Shown here: positions 12,943 to 20,540 of the stretch, one piece after another
Numbering within the stretch: the first letter of the stretch is position 1
How the letters are laid out: every line of letters begins with the position of its first letter
Virus record (IMG/VR): IMGVR_UViG_3300021519_000051
Coordinates: 1-28,084 of that record
Length of the DNA stretch: 28,084 bases
Reading direction: 5' to 3' (one strand)
DNA from: a virus
Notes under the pieces: model-generated
Told to the model about the DNA's origin: nothing
Databases searched by the model: none
What the model saw: only the letters and a program-made list of their open reading frames with translations
Made by a program: the position numbers and the translations under genes

Positions 12943-14310
12943 ATGCCACGTTTAAGTCTATGGAAAGACGGCGCTCACACAAACGATTATAAGTTTATGG
13001 ATCGCAGAATCAGTGAAATGTTTACCATTGGTGGTACTGGTATAATGTTGAACAAATACCTTGGGGTAAACACCCAAGGTACAAATTTAACCACTAGTGC
13101 CGCACAAAGCTCGGCAGGTAAAATTCTCACATTTAGTAACACAGTTGGTGTAAACAAAAAAGATTTTGTTTTTGGCACTAACATACCAGCTGGCGCAAAA
13201 GTAGCATCAATGAATACCACCAGTGTAACATTGACTGTAAACACAACTGGTATAGTAGGCACAAATACTATAATTGGCTTTAGTTCCGATGCAACTAAAC
13301 CAAGCTACGTAAATCAAAGCGAACAAAATATACAAGACTTATTATGGTTAGAAAACCGAGATCGTAAGTACGATAGTAGTGTTTACAAAATGCGCGGTAT
13401 ATACCAACGTGCAGATCAAGATTTTGATTTAAGCCAATTTGGCTTGTTCCTACAAACCGGCACCATCTTCATGGTGTTTCATTTACGTGACATGGTTGAT
13501 ACTGTTGGTCGGAAGTTAATTGCCGGTGATGTTTTAGAGTTACAACATTTAAAAGATTACGATGCGTTGGATCAAGATGTTCCGGCTGCATTAAAACGAT
13601 ATTATGTAGTAGGTGATGCCAGCTTTGCCGCTGAAGGTTTTAGTCCAACTTGGTGGCCACATCTATGGAGAGTTAAACTTAATCCATTGGTGGATAGCCA
13701 AGAGTACAAGGACATTTTAAACCAAGTTGTTGCTGGTACTGCCGATACTAAAACAAGCGATATATTAAGTAGCCTGTCAAAATATCAAAATATTAACAAT
13801 GCTATTGTTGCACAGGCAGAGGCAGACTTACCATCCTCTGGATATGATACTAGTAGCTTTTTTACATTGCCAATTGATGGGCGTGGTAATCCACTAGGCG
13901 AAGTAATTACAGCAGATAACATGGATATTGAAGCAGATAACTTAACACCACTGGCAGACGGTGGAGTTGCTAGTCCGTTATCTAAAATGAATGGTTACAT
14001 GGTTGGCGATGGTATTGCACCAAATGGTTTGGTAACCGGTGCAGGCGTTGCCTTCCCAATGTCACCATCCGAAGGTGATTATTACTTACGATTAGATTAC
14101 TTGCCAAATCGTTTATTTAGATTTGGTGGAGCACGGTGGGTTAAAGTTGAGGATTCTGTACGTACTAACTTAACGCCAGGTGCCGCAAATAATCTTACAC
14201 AGCGTAGTAGTTATGTAAATAACACTAATACATACGTAGATGGTGATGGCAATACTCAAAATGAGCGTCAGCCCCTAAGTCGCGTATTAACTCCCAAGGC
14301 CGATAATTAA
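12943..14310 (+). CDS. gp14: Neck protein, T4 gp14-like, with inserted beta module
   Basis: The protein has 455 residues (T4 gp14 is 256). It works with gp13 to complete the head-tail connection. The N-terminus MPRLSLWKDGAHTNDYKFMD and the core IQDLLWLENRDRKYD, LSQFGLFLQTGTIFMVFHLRD, LKRYYVVGDASFAAEG and WWPHLWRVKLNPLVDSQEYK are characteristic of gp14 in T4-like phages of aquatic bacteria. Residues about 42-110 are an extra Thr/Val-rich beta segment (GTNIPAGAKVASMNTTSVTL) not needed for the core. The C-terminus (GDYYLRLDYLPNRLFRFGGA) is a further extension. It is the first gene of the only plus-strand late operon here, and the stop abuts the gp15 ATG. Confidence 0.88.
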   Translation: MPRLSLWKDGAHTNDYKFMDRRISEMFTIGGTGIMLNKYLGVNTQGTNLTTSAAQSSAGKILTFSNTVGVNKKDFVFGTNIPAGAKVASMNTTSVTLTVNTTGIVGTNTIIGFSSDATKPSYVNQSEQNIQDLLWLENRDRKYDSSVYKMRGIYQRADQDFDLSQFGLFLQTGTIFMVFHLRDMVDTVGRKLIAGDVLELQHLKDYDALDQDVPAALKRYYVVGDASFAAEGFSPTWWPHLWRVKLNPLVDSQEYKDILNQVVAGTADTKTSDILSSLSKYQNINNAIVAQAEADLPSSGYDTSSFFTLPIDGRGNPLGEVITADNMDIEADNLTPLADGGVASPLSKMNGYMVGDGIAPNGLVTGAGVAFPMSPSEGDYYLRLDYLPNRLFRFGGARWVKVEDSVRTNLTPGAANNLTQRSSYVNNTNTYVDGDGNTQNERQPLSRVLTPKADN

Positions 14311-15690
14311 ATGCCAGTCCAATTTGCTTACGATGGCCAGATCCGTCGATTTGTTATGCAATTTATTCGCATACTATCAAACTTCCAAGTTGAATTTGGA
14401 AAAGATTCTGCAGGCGATCGCACACTACAAACTGTGCCAGTATACTACGGAGATGTCAGTCGCCAAGCGGCAATGATACTTCGCGGTAATAGCGAAAATA
14501 CGTTAAACTCTGTTCCTGCTGTTGCTACATATATCTCGGCACTGGGATATGATCGTGATCGTTTACAAAATCCGTATTACGAAGGTGTTATGCGAGTTAG
14601 AGAGCGCACATACGACGATGTCTCACAAGAATATACACAAAACCAAGACAGCATTTATACAGTAGAGCGCATGATGCCGGCGCCATACAAACTAACCATG
14701 AAGGTAGATGTTTGGACCAGTAACACCGAACAAAAGCATCAACTACTTGAACAGATCTTACCATTGTTTAATCCCGGTTTAGAAATACAAAGCACAGACA
14801 ATTACATTGACTGGACTAGTTTAAGTGTAGTATTGCTAACTGATGTAACGTATACCAGCAGAACCGTACCAGCAATGGCAGACGAAAGTATTGACGTTGT
14901 TTCATTAACATTTGAAATGCCCATATGGATTAGCTTGCCAGCTAAAGTTAAAAAGATGGGTGTTGTATCGCAAATTATTGCCAGCATATATGATGACCAA
15001 GGTGACCTAAGCATAGATATAATAAACGGACAACAAGGGTTAATGAGCCAACAAAGATTCACTCCTATGAATTACGAAATAGTGTATATGGGGAATACCT
15101 TAACATTATATCAATATACTGCCACTGAGAATTCATCTGGAGAAATTCGTGGACAAAAGATACCATGGAAAAATATGATTAATATGTATGGTAAACTTAC
15201 CAATGGTATTAGTCAAGCTAGATTGACATTCCCGTATCCCGGTGCATCACATGAGATAGCAGGCACAGTTGCGATTAATCCAACAGATGATACTCAATTA
15301 TTGTTTACTCCGTTTACACCAACACTACCTGCCAATACACTGGCTCCTGTTAATGCAATTATTGATCCGTACAATGTCACTGTCAACAGTGATATACTAA
15401 ATCCAGCTGTTGGTACACGATACTTAATTTTAAACCCAATTGGAGATGCTTCTAGTGAAAGCGCAATTGCATGGGCAGGAACTGCTAGTGGCAATGAGCT
15501 GGTGGCCAATGCAAACGACATAATTGAGTGGAACGGAACATACTGGCATGTTGTATTTGACAGCAGAGAATCAACTGTACAATATCTATCAAATCTAAAT
15601 ACCACAGTTCAATATCGCTGGACTGGCGATGCCTGGGTTAAAAGTTACGAAGGATTATATAAAGCTGGTGACTGGAGTTTAGTATTGTAA
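14311..15690 (+). CDS. gp15: Tail sheath stabiliser and completion protein, T4 gp15-like
   Basis: The protein has 459 residues (T4 gp15 is 272). In T4 a gp15 hexamer caps the finished tube and sheath and binds the neck. The conserved N-terminal part includes FAYDGQIRRFVMQFIRILSN, RTLQTVPVYYGDVSRQAAMI, YTVERMMPAPYKLTMKVDVW and TSNTEQKHQLLEQILPLFNP, then SLTFEMPIWISLPAKVKKMG. About 190 C-terminal residues form an extension ending WVKSYEGLYKAGDWSLVL. It starts immediately after the gp14 stop, and its TAA shares a base with the Nudix ATG, so three genes are tightly coupled. Confidence 0.88.
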   Translation: MPVQFAYDGQIRRFVMQFIRILSNFQVEFGKDSAGDRTLQTVPVYYGDVSRQAAMILRGNSENTLNSVPAVATYISALGYDRDRLQNPYYEGVMRVRERTYDDVSQEYTQNQDSIYTVERMMPAPYKLTMKVDVWTSNTEQKHQLLEQILPLFNPGLEIQSTDNYIDWTSLSVVLLTDVTYTSRTVPAMADESIDVVSLTFEMPIWISLPAKVKKMGVVSQIIASIYDDQGDLSIDIINGQQGLMSQQRFTPMNYEIVYMGNTLTLYQYTATENSSGEIRGQKIPWKNMINMYGKLTNGISQARLTFPYPGASHEIAGTVAINPTDDTQLLFTPFTPTLPANTLAPVNAIIDPYNVTVNSDILNPAVGTRYLILNPIGDASSESAIAWAGTASGNELVANANDIIEWNGTYWHVVFDSRESTVQYLSNLNTTVQYRWTGDAWVKSYEGLYKAGDWSLVL

Positions 15691-16121
15691 TGATCGAATC
15701 GCACACCGAGGGGTGTGGTGCATTGATATATGCTAAATCCACTAACCGTTATCTTTTCCTGTTACGTAACAAATCAAAGCATTCCGGATCATGGGGAATA
15801 GTTGGAGGTAAAATAGAATCCAACGAAACAGTTATCCAAGGCTTGGTGCGAGAGATACAAGAAGAAATTGGTGTTAATTATACCAATGCAAAATTTATTC
15901 CGTTAGAAACATTTACCGCAGACAATCGTAAATTTGTATACTATACTTTTCTAATTGGTATAAAGGATGAATTTGTTCCTATACTTAACGAGGAACACAG
16001 AGGATATTGTTGGGTTGAACTTAATGATTATCCAAGGCCACTGCATCCTGGACTATGGCGTAGTTTTAATTTTGATATCATTAAAAAGAAAATTAAAACG
16101 TTAGAATCAATATTAAACTAA
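15690..16121 (+). CDS. Nudix hydrolase
   Basis: The protein has 143 residues. The complete Nudix signature GX5EX7REUXEEXGU is present at residues 40-62 (from G40-K-I through E46 to R54-E55 and E58-E59-x-G61-V62), so the metal-binding glutamates are intact. These enzymes cleave nucleoside diphosphates linked to another group, for example damaged dNTPs, ADP-ribose or capped RNA ends. The substrate cannot be told here. T4 itself encodes NudE, but no direct orthology is claimed. It is translationally coupled to gp15 (TAATG), which is an unusual partner and implies late expression. Its stop overlaps by four bases the stop of the convergent gene. Confidence 0.88.
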   Translation: MIESHTEGCGALIYAKSTNRYLFLLRNKSKHSGSWGIVGGKIESNETVIQGLVREIQEEIGVNYTNAKFIPLETFTADNRKFVYYTFLIGIKDEFVPILNEEHRGYCWVELNDYPRPLHPGLWRSFNFDIIKKKIKTLESILN

Positions 16122-16858
16122 CCAATATCTGCTTCTATTACAAACTCTCTAAACGTAATTTGTCTAAAATTCATTAGGCTATGAAATACATCACTTGCAT
16201 ACCAATCTTTTGTGGGCATCACACTAACAAAGTCTACATCAGAGTATGTTTCCATAACAGATTTTAAAGTTATGTTCCAAAATGTTTCATCTTGTTCCGC
16301 TTCACTCGAAGGATAGCCATTTGTATTTTTGTATACATTATTAACCGGGCCAAGACCGTGACATCCATCGTAGCCCATTAAAAATATTTTCTTATGTCCA
16401 TCAAAACATGCTAGATATACAGCTAATGCACCGGCATCATAACTTACGTTTTGTGGGATTAAATAAAATTTACTAGGGTACGATATAATGTGCTCACCGT
16501 TTGAATATACGATATGGTTTTCTGTATAACCAGACTCTGCAATTTCTTTGACTATTGTGTCGCCAACTGCCACTAAAAAATCTGGGGTAAAATCTCTATA
16601 TAACGCATTGCACCCATAACTTTGCAGTTTATCTTTTGCAAGTAGCCCGCCGCGGTGATTGGCAATATGTGTTAGATCAAATTCTTTTCGTGTTTCGCCG
16701 TTGCCAATGGCAATAGCTTGCCCTGTGGTAAATGTATTGGATACCTGTGTAGGAACATGTTCTGTCAATGGAACCCACTCACCTTTTGTGTACGATAGTT
16801 GTGTGATAACGCTTTCGCCGGCGTATTCACTACGATACATTCTTTTTAAATTTTGCAT
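16118..16858 (-). CDS. Sialyltransferase/DUF115-like Rossmann protein downstream of fibre genes
   Basis: The protein has 246 residues. The motif AIGNGETRKEFDL (residues 50-62) followed by YGCNALYRDFTPDFLVAVGD (81-100) and DAGALAVYLACFDGHKKIFL-MGYDG (141-165) matches the layout of GT42 sialyltransferases and DUF115 proteins: a glycine loop, an N-x-x-x-x-x-D region and a late Rossmann strand. If active, it might glycosylate fibres or modify a host or virion glycan, which is inference. No transferase has been shown here. Its ATG directly follows the stop of the adjacent fibre gene (TAA then ATG), with GGGGAGA upstream, so it is produced with the fibres. Confidence 0.55.
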   Translation of the reverse strand: MQNLKRMYRSEYAGESVITQLSYTKGEWVPLTEHVPTQVSNTFTTGQAIAIGNGETRKEFDLTHIANHRGGLLAKDKLQSYGCNALYRDFTPDFLVAVGDTIVKEIAESGYTENHIVYSNGEHIISYPSKFYLIPQNVSYDAGALAVYLACFDGHKKIFLMGYDGCHGLGPVNNVYKNTNGYPSSEAEQDETFWNITLKSVMETYSDVDFVSVMPTKDWYASDVFHSLMNFRQITFREFVIEADIG

Positions 16859-19006
16859 TTAGAATCTCCCCACGACTACTTCAATCGTTTCTATTGTGTT
16901 AGTATTTATCGTGGTTAATGCTTTCCCTATAACACACCCCGGAACAAATTTACTGTTATCTATTGCTTGTGCGACCCCCGGAATATCGCTAGTGACCACA
17001 ATTTGTCCTTTACGCACTGGGCCAATTACACGACACGGAACCCGCCCAGTTAATGCAACTTCTAATCCTTCGGCCAAGGTATTCATACTATACCCGGGAT
17101 TAGTGGATATCACGCCTGCTACCGTGGTATCATAACTGGTAGTTGATATCGTGATTTCTTTTTCTCCACCAAACACAACAACGGTACCGGGAGGATAATC
17201 TAAATCGGAACTGTACTTTTCTGCTAAGTCGGCGTAGAGTGCTTTACTGGCCGTACCGTAAAGCGTTCCGTTATCGCTGTCAAGGAAGATACGTGGCGTT
17301 CCTGCAGAACATACATACATACCCCAATGATTAGCCGGGGCGCCAGTTGTCGATGCAATGGCAAAATTACTAGTATATGTATAACAGTAACCAATACCGT
17401 ACATAGTATTTAATGTACTGCTAGTTGGTACATAGCTTCCGCCAATACTATAAATTGCCCCGGTCGTTGATACTGTTTCAACTGACGCATATTGTCCATC
17501 TAGAAAGCCGGCAGCTGCCGCGGAACGTTTTAATGAGCCGGAGGTTGTTATAGCTCCAAATGTTGGTGTTGCTGATGTTGCAACACTTTGACCGATGCTA
17601 AAAGTTACTGCGCCTGTTGCGCCCGATACGCTAACTCCGGTGCCTGCAACAGCACTCGTCACTCCCGAATTGGTAATAGTGACTGCACCGGTTGCTCCTG
17701 ACACGCTAATTGCTGTACCTGCCACCGCACTTGTTACACCGGCATTGGTTAGCGTAATTGAACTACCTAAACTTACGGCGCCGCCGCCACTCATACCAGT
17801 ACCGGCTGTTACGGTTACAGAACTATTAACTAGACCGGCATTTGGCAATCCAGTACAGCTGGTCAATGTACCAGAAGAAGGAGTTCCAAGAGCTGGAGTC
17901 ACCAATGTCGGGCTGGTCGAAAGGACATTATTTCCAGAACCAGTGGAAGCCGTAACACCTGTGCCGCCTTGGGCTACCGGAATCGTTGTAAATCCAGATC
18001 CAATGCTACCCGCAGTCAATGCACCAACTCCAGTGATACCTGTATATGATCCAGAGATTTGAGCACTTGGTACAGTACCACTTGATAAGTTACTTGCGTT
18101 TAATGAAGTTAAGTATGTACCTGTACCGACATGGTTAGCACTAATGTTACCGACTGTGCCAGCATTTAATGTACTTGCTATAATAGTACCAGTTAGAGTT
18201 GTGCTGGCCGCGGTAAATGCTCCGCTTACAGCCAGTGATGTCAAGGTACCTACACTAGTTAAGCTACTTGCCGTAACACCGCTTGCTAATGTTGATCCAC
18301 TTAGTGTTCCGGCTGGTGCAACTACCGCGGCAGTTGAGGTAGTACTAACTCGCCCATATGCGTCTGTTGTTATAACTGGAATGGCTGTACTGCTACCGGT
18401 TGTAACTGCTCCTGGTCCAGTCAGTGACATTGTTATGTTGCCAGTGACAATACTTAGGTTACCAGGGCCGCCAGATGTACTGGCTACCCGAGTGCCGTTA
18501 TCATAAACCCCACGACCATATAATGTACTTTGTACATCTGTATTACCAGTGGTCGCAAAAGCACCAGTTACTGTAATCGGATTAGAACCGGTGCGTCCAA
18601 TATAGTTTGTGGTGTTGGTGCTACCAAACACAAGATAACCTTGCGTACCATCTTGCTGGCCTTTTAGTGCCATGGTGTTAGCAATGTTAACATCACCTAA
18701 CCATACATCGTCCCCAACTGCATAGTTTGTACCATTTCCGTTGTTGGTTGCATAGAATTGGCCTGCGGTGATGTTACCAGTTGTTACATGTGCAGAGTTA
18801 CCAGTAAAATAATAAAGAGATGCAGCACCAAGGGTGCCGCCGCTGTTGTATTGTACTTGTCCAGACACCCCAGCAGGTGAACTTCCACCACCACCTGAAC
18901 TAATTACGTTGTTATTTCCGGCCCAAAATAAGCCGGCAGTAGTATACAGTCCTGCATTGACTGTTAAATTACCATATACTGTTGATCCGCCTTGTAGTTT
19001 TGCCAT
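16859..19006 (-). CDS. Fibre-type protein with QGGTG repeats and shared C-terminal domain
   Basis: The protein has 715 residues from the ATG at 19006. An in-frame ATG at 19051 exists, but it lies inside the upstream coding end and across the late promoter, so 19006 is preferred. The N-terminal and central parts are Gly/Thr/Ser-rich beta repeats, including SVGTLTSLAVSGAFTAAS, then IPVAQGGTGVTASTGSGNN and SPTLVTPALGTPSSGTLTS, a fibre signature seen in many phages. Repeated TSAVAGT-ISVSGATGAV units follow. The last 130 residues hold a domain (LYADLAEKYSSD, PGTVVVFGGEKEITI, GRVPCRVIGPVRKGQ, VIGKAL, EVVVGRF) found in two other genes here. It is probably a long tail fibre or baseplate fibre subunit. 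Confidence 0.75.
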   Translation of the reverse strand: MAKLQGGSTVYGNLTVNAGLYTTAGLFWAGNNNVISSGGGGSSPAGVSGQVQYNSGGTLGAASLYYFTGNSAHVTTGNITAGQFYATNNGNGTNYAVGDDVWLGDVNIANTMALKGQQDGTQGYLVFGSTNTTNYIGRTGSNPITVTGAFATTGNTDVQSTLYGRGVYDNGTRVASTSGGPGNLSIVTGNITMSLTGPGAVTTGSSTAIPVITTDAYGRVSTTSTAAVVAPAGTLSGSTLASGVTASSLTSVGTLTSLAVSGAFTAASTTLTGTIIASTLNAGTVGNISANHVGTGTYLTSLNASNLSSGTVPSAQISGSYTGITGVGALTAGSIGSGFTTIPVAQGGTGVTASTGSGNNVLSTSPTLVTPALGTPSSGTLTSCTGLPNAGLVNSSVTVTAGTGMSGGGAVSLGSSITLTNAGVTSAVAGTAISVSGATGAVTITNSGVTSAVAGTGVSVSGATGAVTFSIGQSVATSATPTFGAITTSGSLKRSAAAAGFLDGQYASVETVSTTGAIYSIGGSYVPTSSTLNTMYGIGYCYTYTSNFAIASTTGAPANHWGMYVCSAGTPRIFLDSDNGTLYGTASKALYADLAEKYSSDLDYPPGTVVVFGGEKEITISTTSYDTTVAGVISTNPGYSMNTLAEGLEVALTGRVPCRVIGPVRKGQIVVTSDIPGVAQAIDNSKFVPGCVIGKALTTINTNTIETIEVVVGRF
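18204..18250 (-). repeat. 47-bp exact repeat shared with 21148-21194
   Basis: This segment, encoding part of LTSLAVSGAFTAAS, is identical base for base to 21148-21194 in a different fibre gene. This suggests copying between genes. Confidence 0.85.
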
Positions 19007-19013
19007 AGTAGTG

Positions 19014-19021
19014 TATTTATC
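19014..19021 (-). promoter_or_regulatory. T4-type late promoter GATAAATA, adjoining ATG
   Basis: GATAAATA ends seven bases before the ATG at 19006 and begins two bases after the lectin-gene stop. The leader would be about one to two bases, so an effectively leaderless mRNA is expected. No Shine-Dalgarno sequence is visible. Confidence 0.55.
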
Positions 19022-19022
19022 G

Positions 19023-20537
19023 TTATATTCCGTAGCGTCTGCGTAGGGCATTAAAGTTGTTGGCTACTTCGTCGGCTGATAATCCACGATTATATGCCAT
19101 AAATGCGCCCACACTACCACTGGCGTATCCGGTAGTTCCCATATTTGTACTATCTATAGCCATCAGTGGAAAAAATGTATTGGCACCGGGACTTGACCAA
19201 GAAATATTATTGGTACCAACACTTACGCCGTTGACATAGGCTGTGGCTGTAGTTCCGTTATAGGTAATTACTAGATTGTACCAGGCATTTAAACTTTGAG
19301 TTGATGTTGCTATCACCGTATCTGCAGCTCCAGTCCATTGTCCAAATTTTATTACACCGGTTGCAGATATTTCCATAGCACTATAGTGATAGGCTGTGTT
19401 AATAGTTGCCTGACCTGTGACAGCCACCAATTGGCCTGCACCTGTTGGGTACACCCACAGATTCATGGTATAGGCATTGAAGGTAGTAGAATTAAATAGT
19501 GTGGTGCTGTGAGTTGTAAACTGGCTACTTGCGCCGGCAAAAGTTAATACTGGACCGCTGTTGTTGTAGGTATATGTTGGACTGTTAGATAATGTGTAAT
19601 TTTTACTATTAACAGTTAAATCATACCAAGTTGATCCTACGTTGGCAAAACTAGCCGACTGTGTAGAATCCAACCAAACCATCACCGATGAATCTACCAC
19701 TGGCGCTCCTGTAAACTCATCAATTTCCGTATATACTTCTGCGGTGCCGTCGTTGACTTGTCGTTGGGCCACTGTTGTTCCACGATTAAATGGTCCTATA
19801 GCAGTCCAGGTAGCTGTGCTATTGTTGGTTACGGTGTAATTGTTTGGGCTGTTGTCTTTGATAAAGTTAGCAGAGTCAGTGGCATTTAGCAGTAAACTTG
19901 TGCCTGGTATAGAAGGTAGTATTGCCTGCGGTGGAGTAAAGTTGGCGGTGTAAACTGCTGTGCCGTTTACTACGCGAAGATTGGAAATATATCCTGGAAA
20001 ATAAAAAAAAGAGCCACCATTATATCGACCTACATTAACTATTGACGTTGTTCCTGGAGTATAAGTAGTTGTTCCGGCCAATACCCCATTTACATAGCCA
20101 CTTGTGGTTGTTCCGCTTCTAACAAACGCAATATGATTCCAGGCATTTATTGTGGGAGTAACTGCGGACATTGCCGTTACGCCATTTACTCCATCGTCGG
20201 CCACTAGTTGATTAGATGAATTTTTCCACAAATTAATTCCACTATTGCTACCATTGTTAAAACTAACTATAGTGGTTTGTGTTGATCCAGTTGTCCAGTA
20301 ACACCACATCTCCACGGTCCAAGTTCCGGATAAATTTGGACTTGTAGCAGACAAGTATTGTGTTGTTCCGTTAAAAGATATAGCACCAGTGCCCAACGTA
20401 ACTTCATCAAATGCAGAAGCATAAACTGTATTAATTGTTGTACGAAACTTAGCCGGAGAAATTGATGTATACTCGTCAAATGTTCCGTTGACAAGTAGTG
20501 TTCCAGTTTTAGTTAATCTAGAAGTTAAAGTTGGCAT
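19023..20537 (-). CDS. Double LamG-like lectin-domain protein, candidate receptor-binding protein
   Basis: The protein has 504 residues with two concanavalin-type LamG-like domains. The first covers about 52-200 (FNGTTQYLSATSPNLSGTWT, VEMWCYW, NAWNHIAFVRSG, YVNGVLAG). The second covers about 285-503 (LTFAGASSQF, TMNLWVYPTGAG, NAWYNLVITYNGTTATAYVN) and ends with the family hallmark AYNRGLSADEVANNFNALRR. Such domains bind sugars or proteins, so host-surface recognition is likely. It lacks the shared C-terminal domain of the neighbouring fibres. It starts three bases after the upstream gene's stop, so it belongs to the same transcript. Confidence 0.78.
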   Translation of the reverse strand: MPTLTSRLTKTGTLLVNGTFDEYTSISPAKFRTTINTVYASAFDEVTLGTGAISFNGTTQYLSATSPNLSGTWTVEMWCYWTTGSTQTTIVSFNNGSNSGINLWKNSSNQLVADDGVNGVTAMSAVTPTINAWNHIAFVRSGTTTSGYVNGVLAGTTTYTPGTTSIVNVGRYNGGSFFYFPGYISNLRVVNGTAVYTANFTPPQAILPSIPGTSLLLNATDSANFIKDNSPNNYTVTNNSTATWTAIGPFNRGTTVAQRQVNDGTAEVYTEIDEFTGAPVVDSSVMVWLDSTQSASFANVGSTWYDLTVNSKNYTLSNSPTYTYNNSGPVLTFAGASSQFTTHSTTLFNSTTFNAYTMNLWVYPTGAGQLVAVTGQATINTAYHYSAMEISATGVIKFGQWTGAADTVIATSTQSLNAWYNLVITYNGTTATAYVNGVSVGTNNISWSSPGANTFFPLMAIDSTNMGTTGYASGSVGAFMAYNRGLSADEVANNFNALRRRYGI

Positions 20538-20540
20538 TGA

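Noticed and set aside
19007-19051. ATG at 19051 as start of the 16859-19006 fibre gene
   Set aside because: The extra 15 codons overlap the end of the lectin gene and the late promoter. The ATG at 19006 matches the promoter layout used elsewhere.
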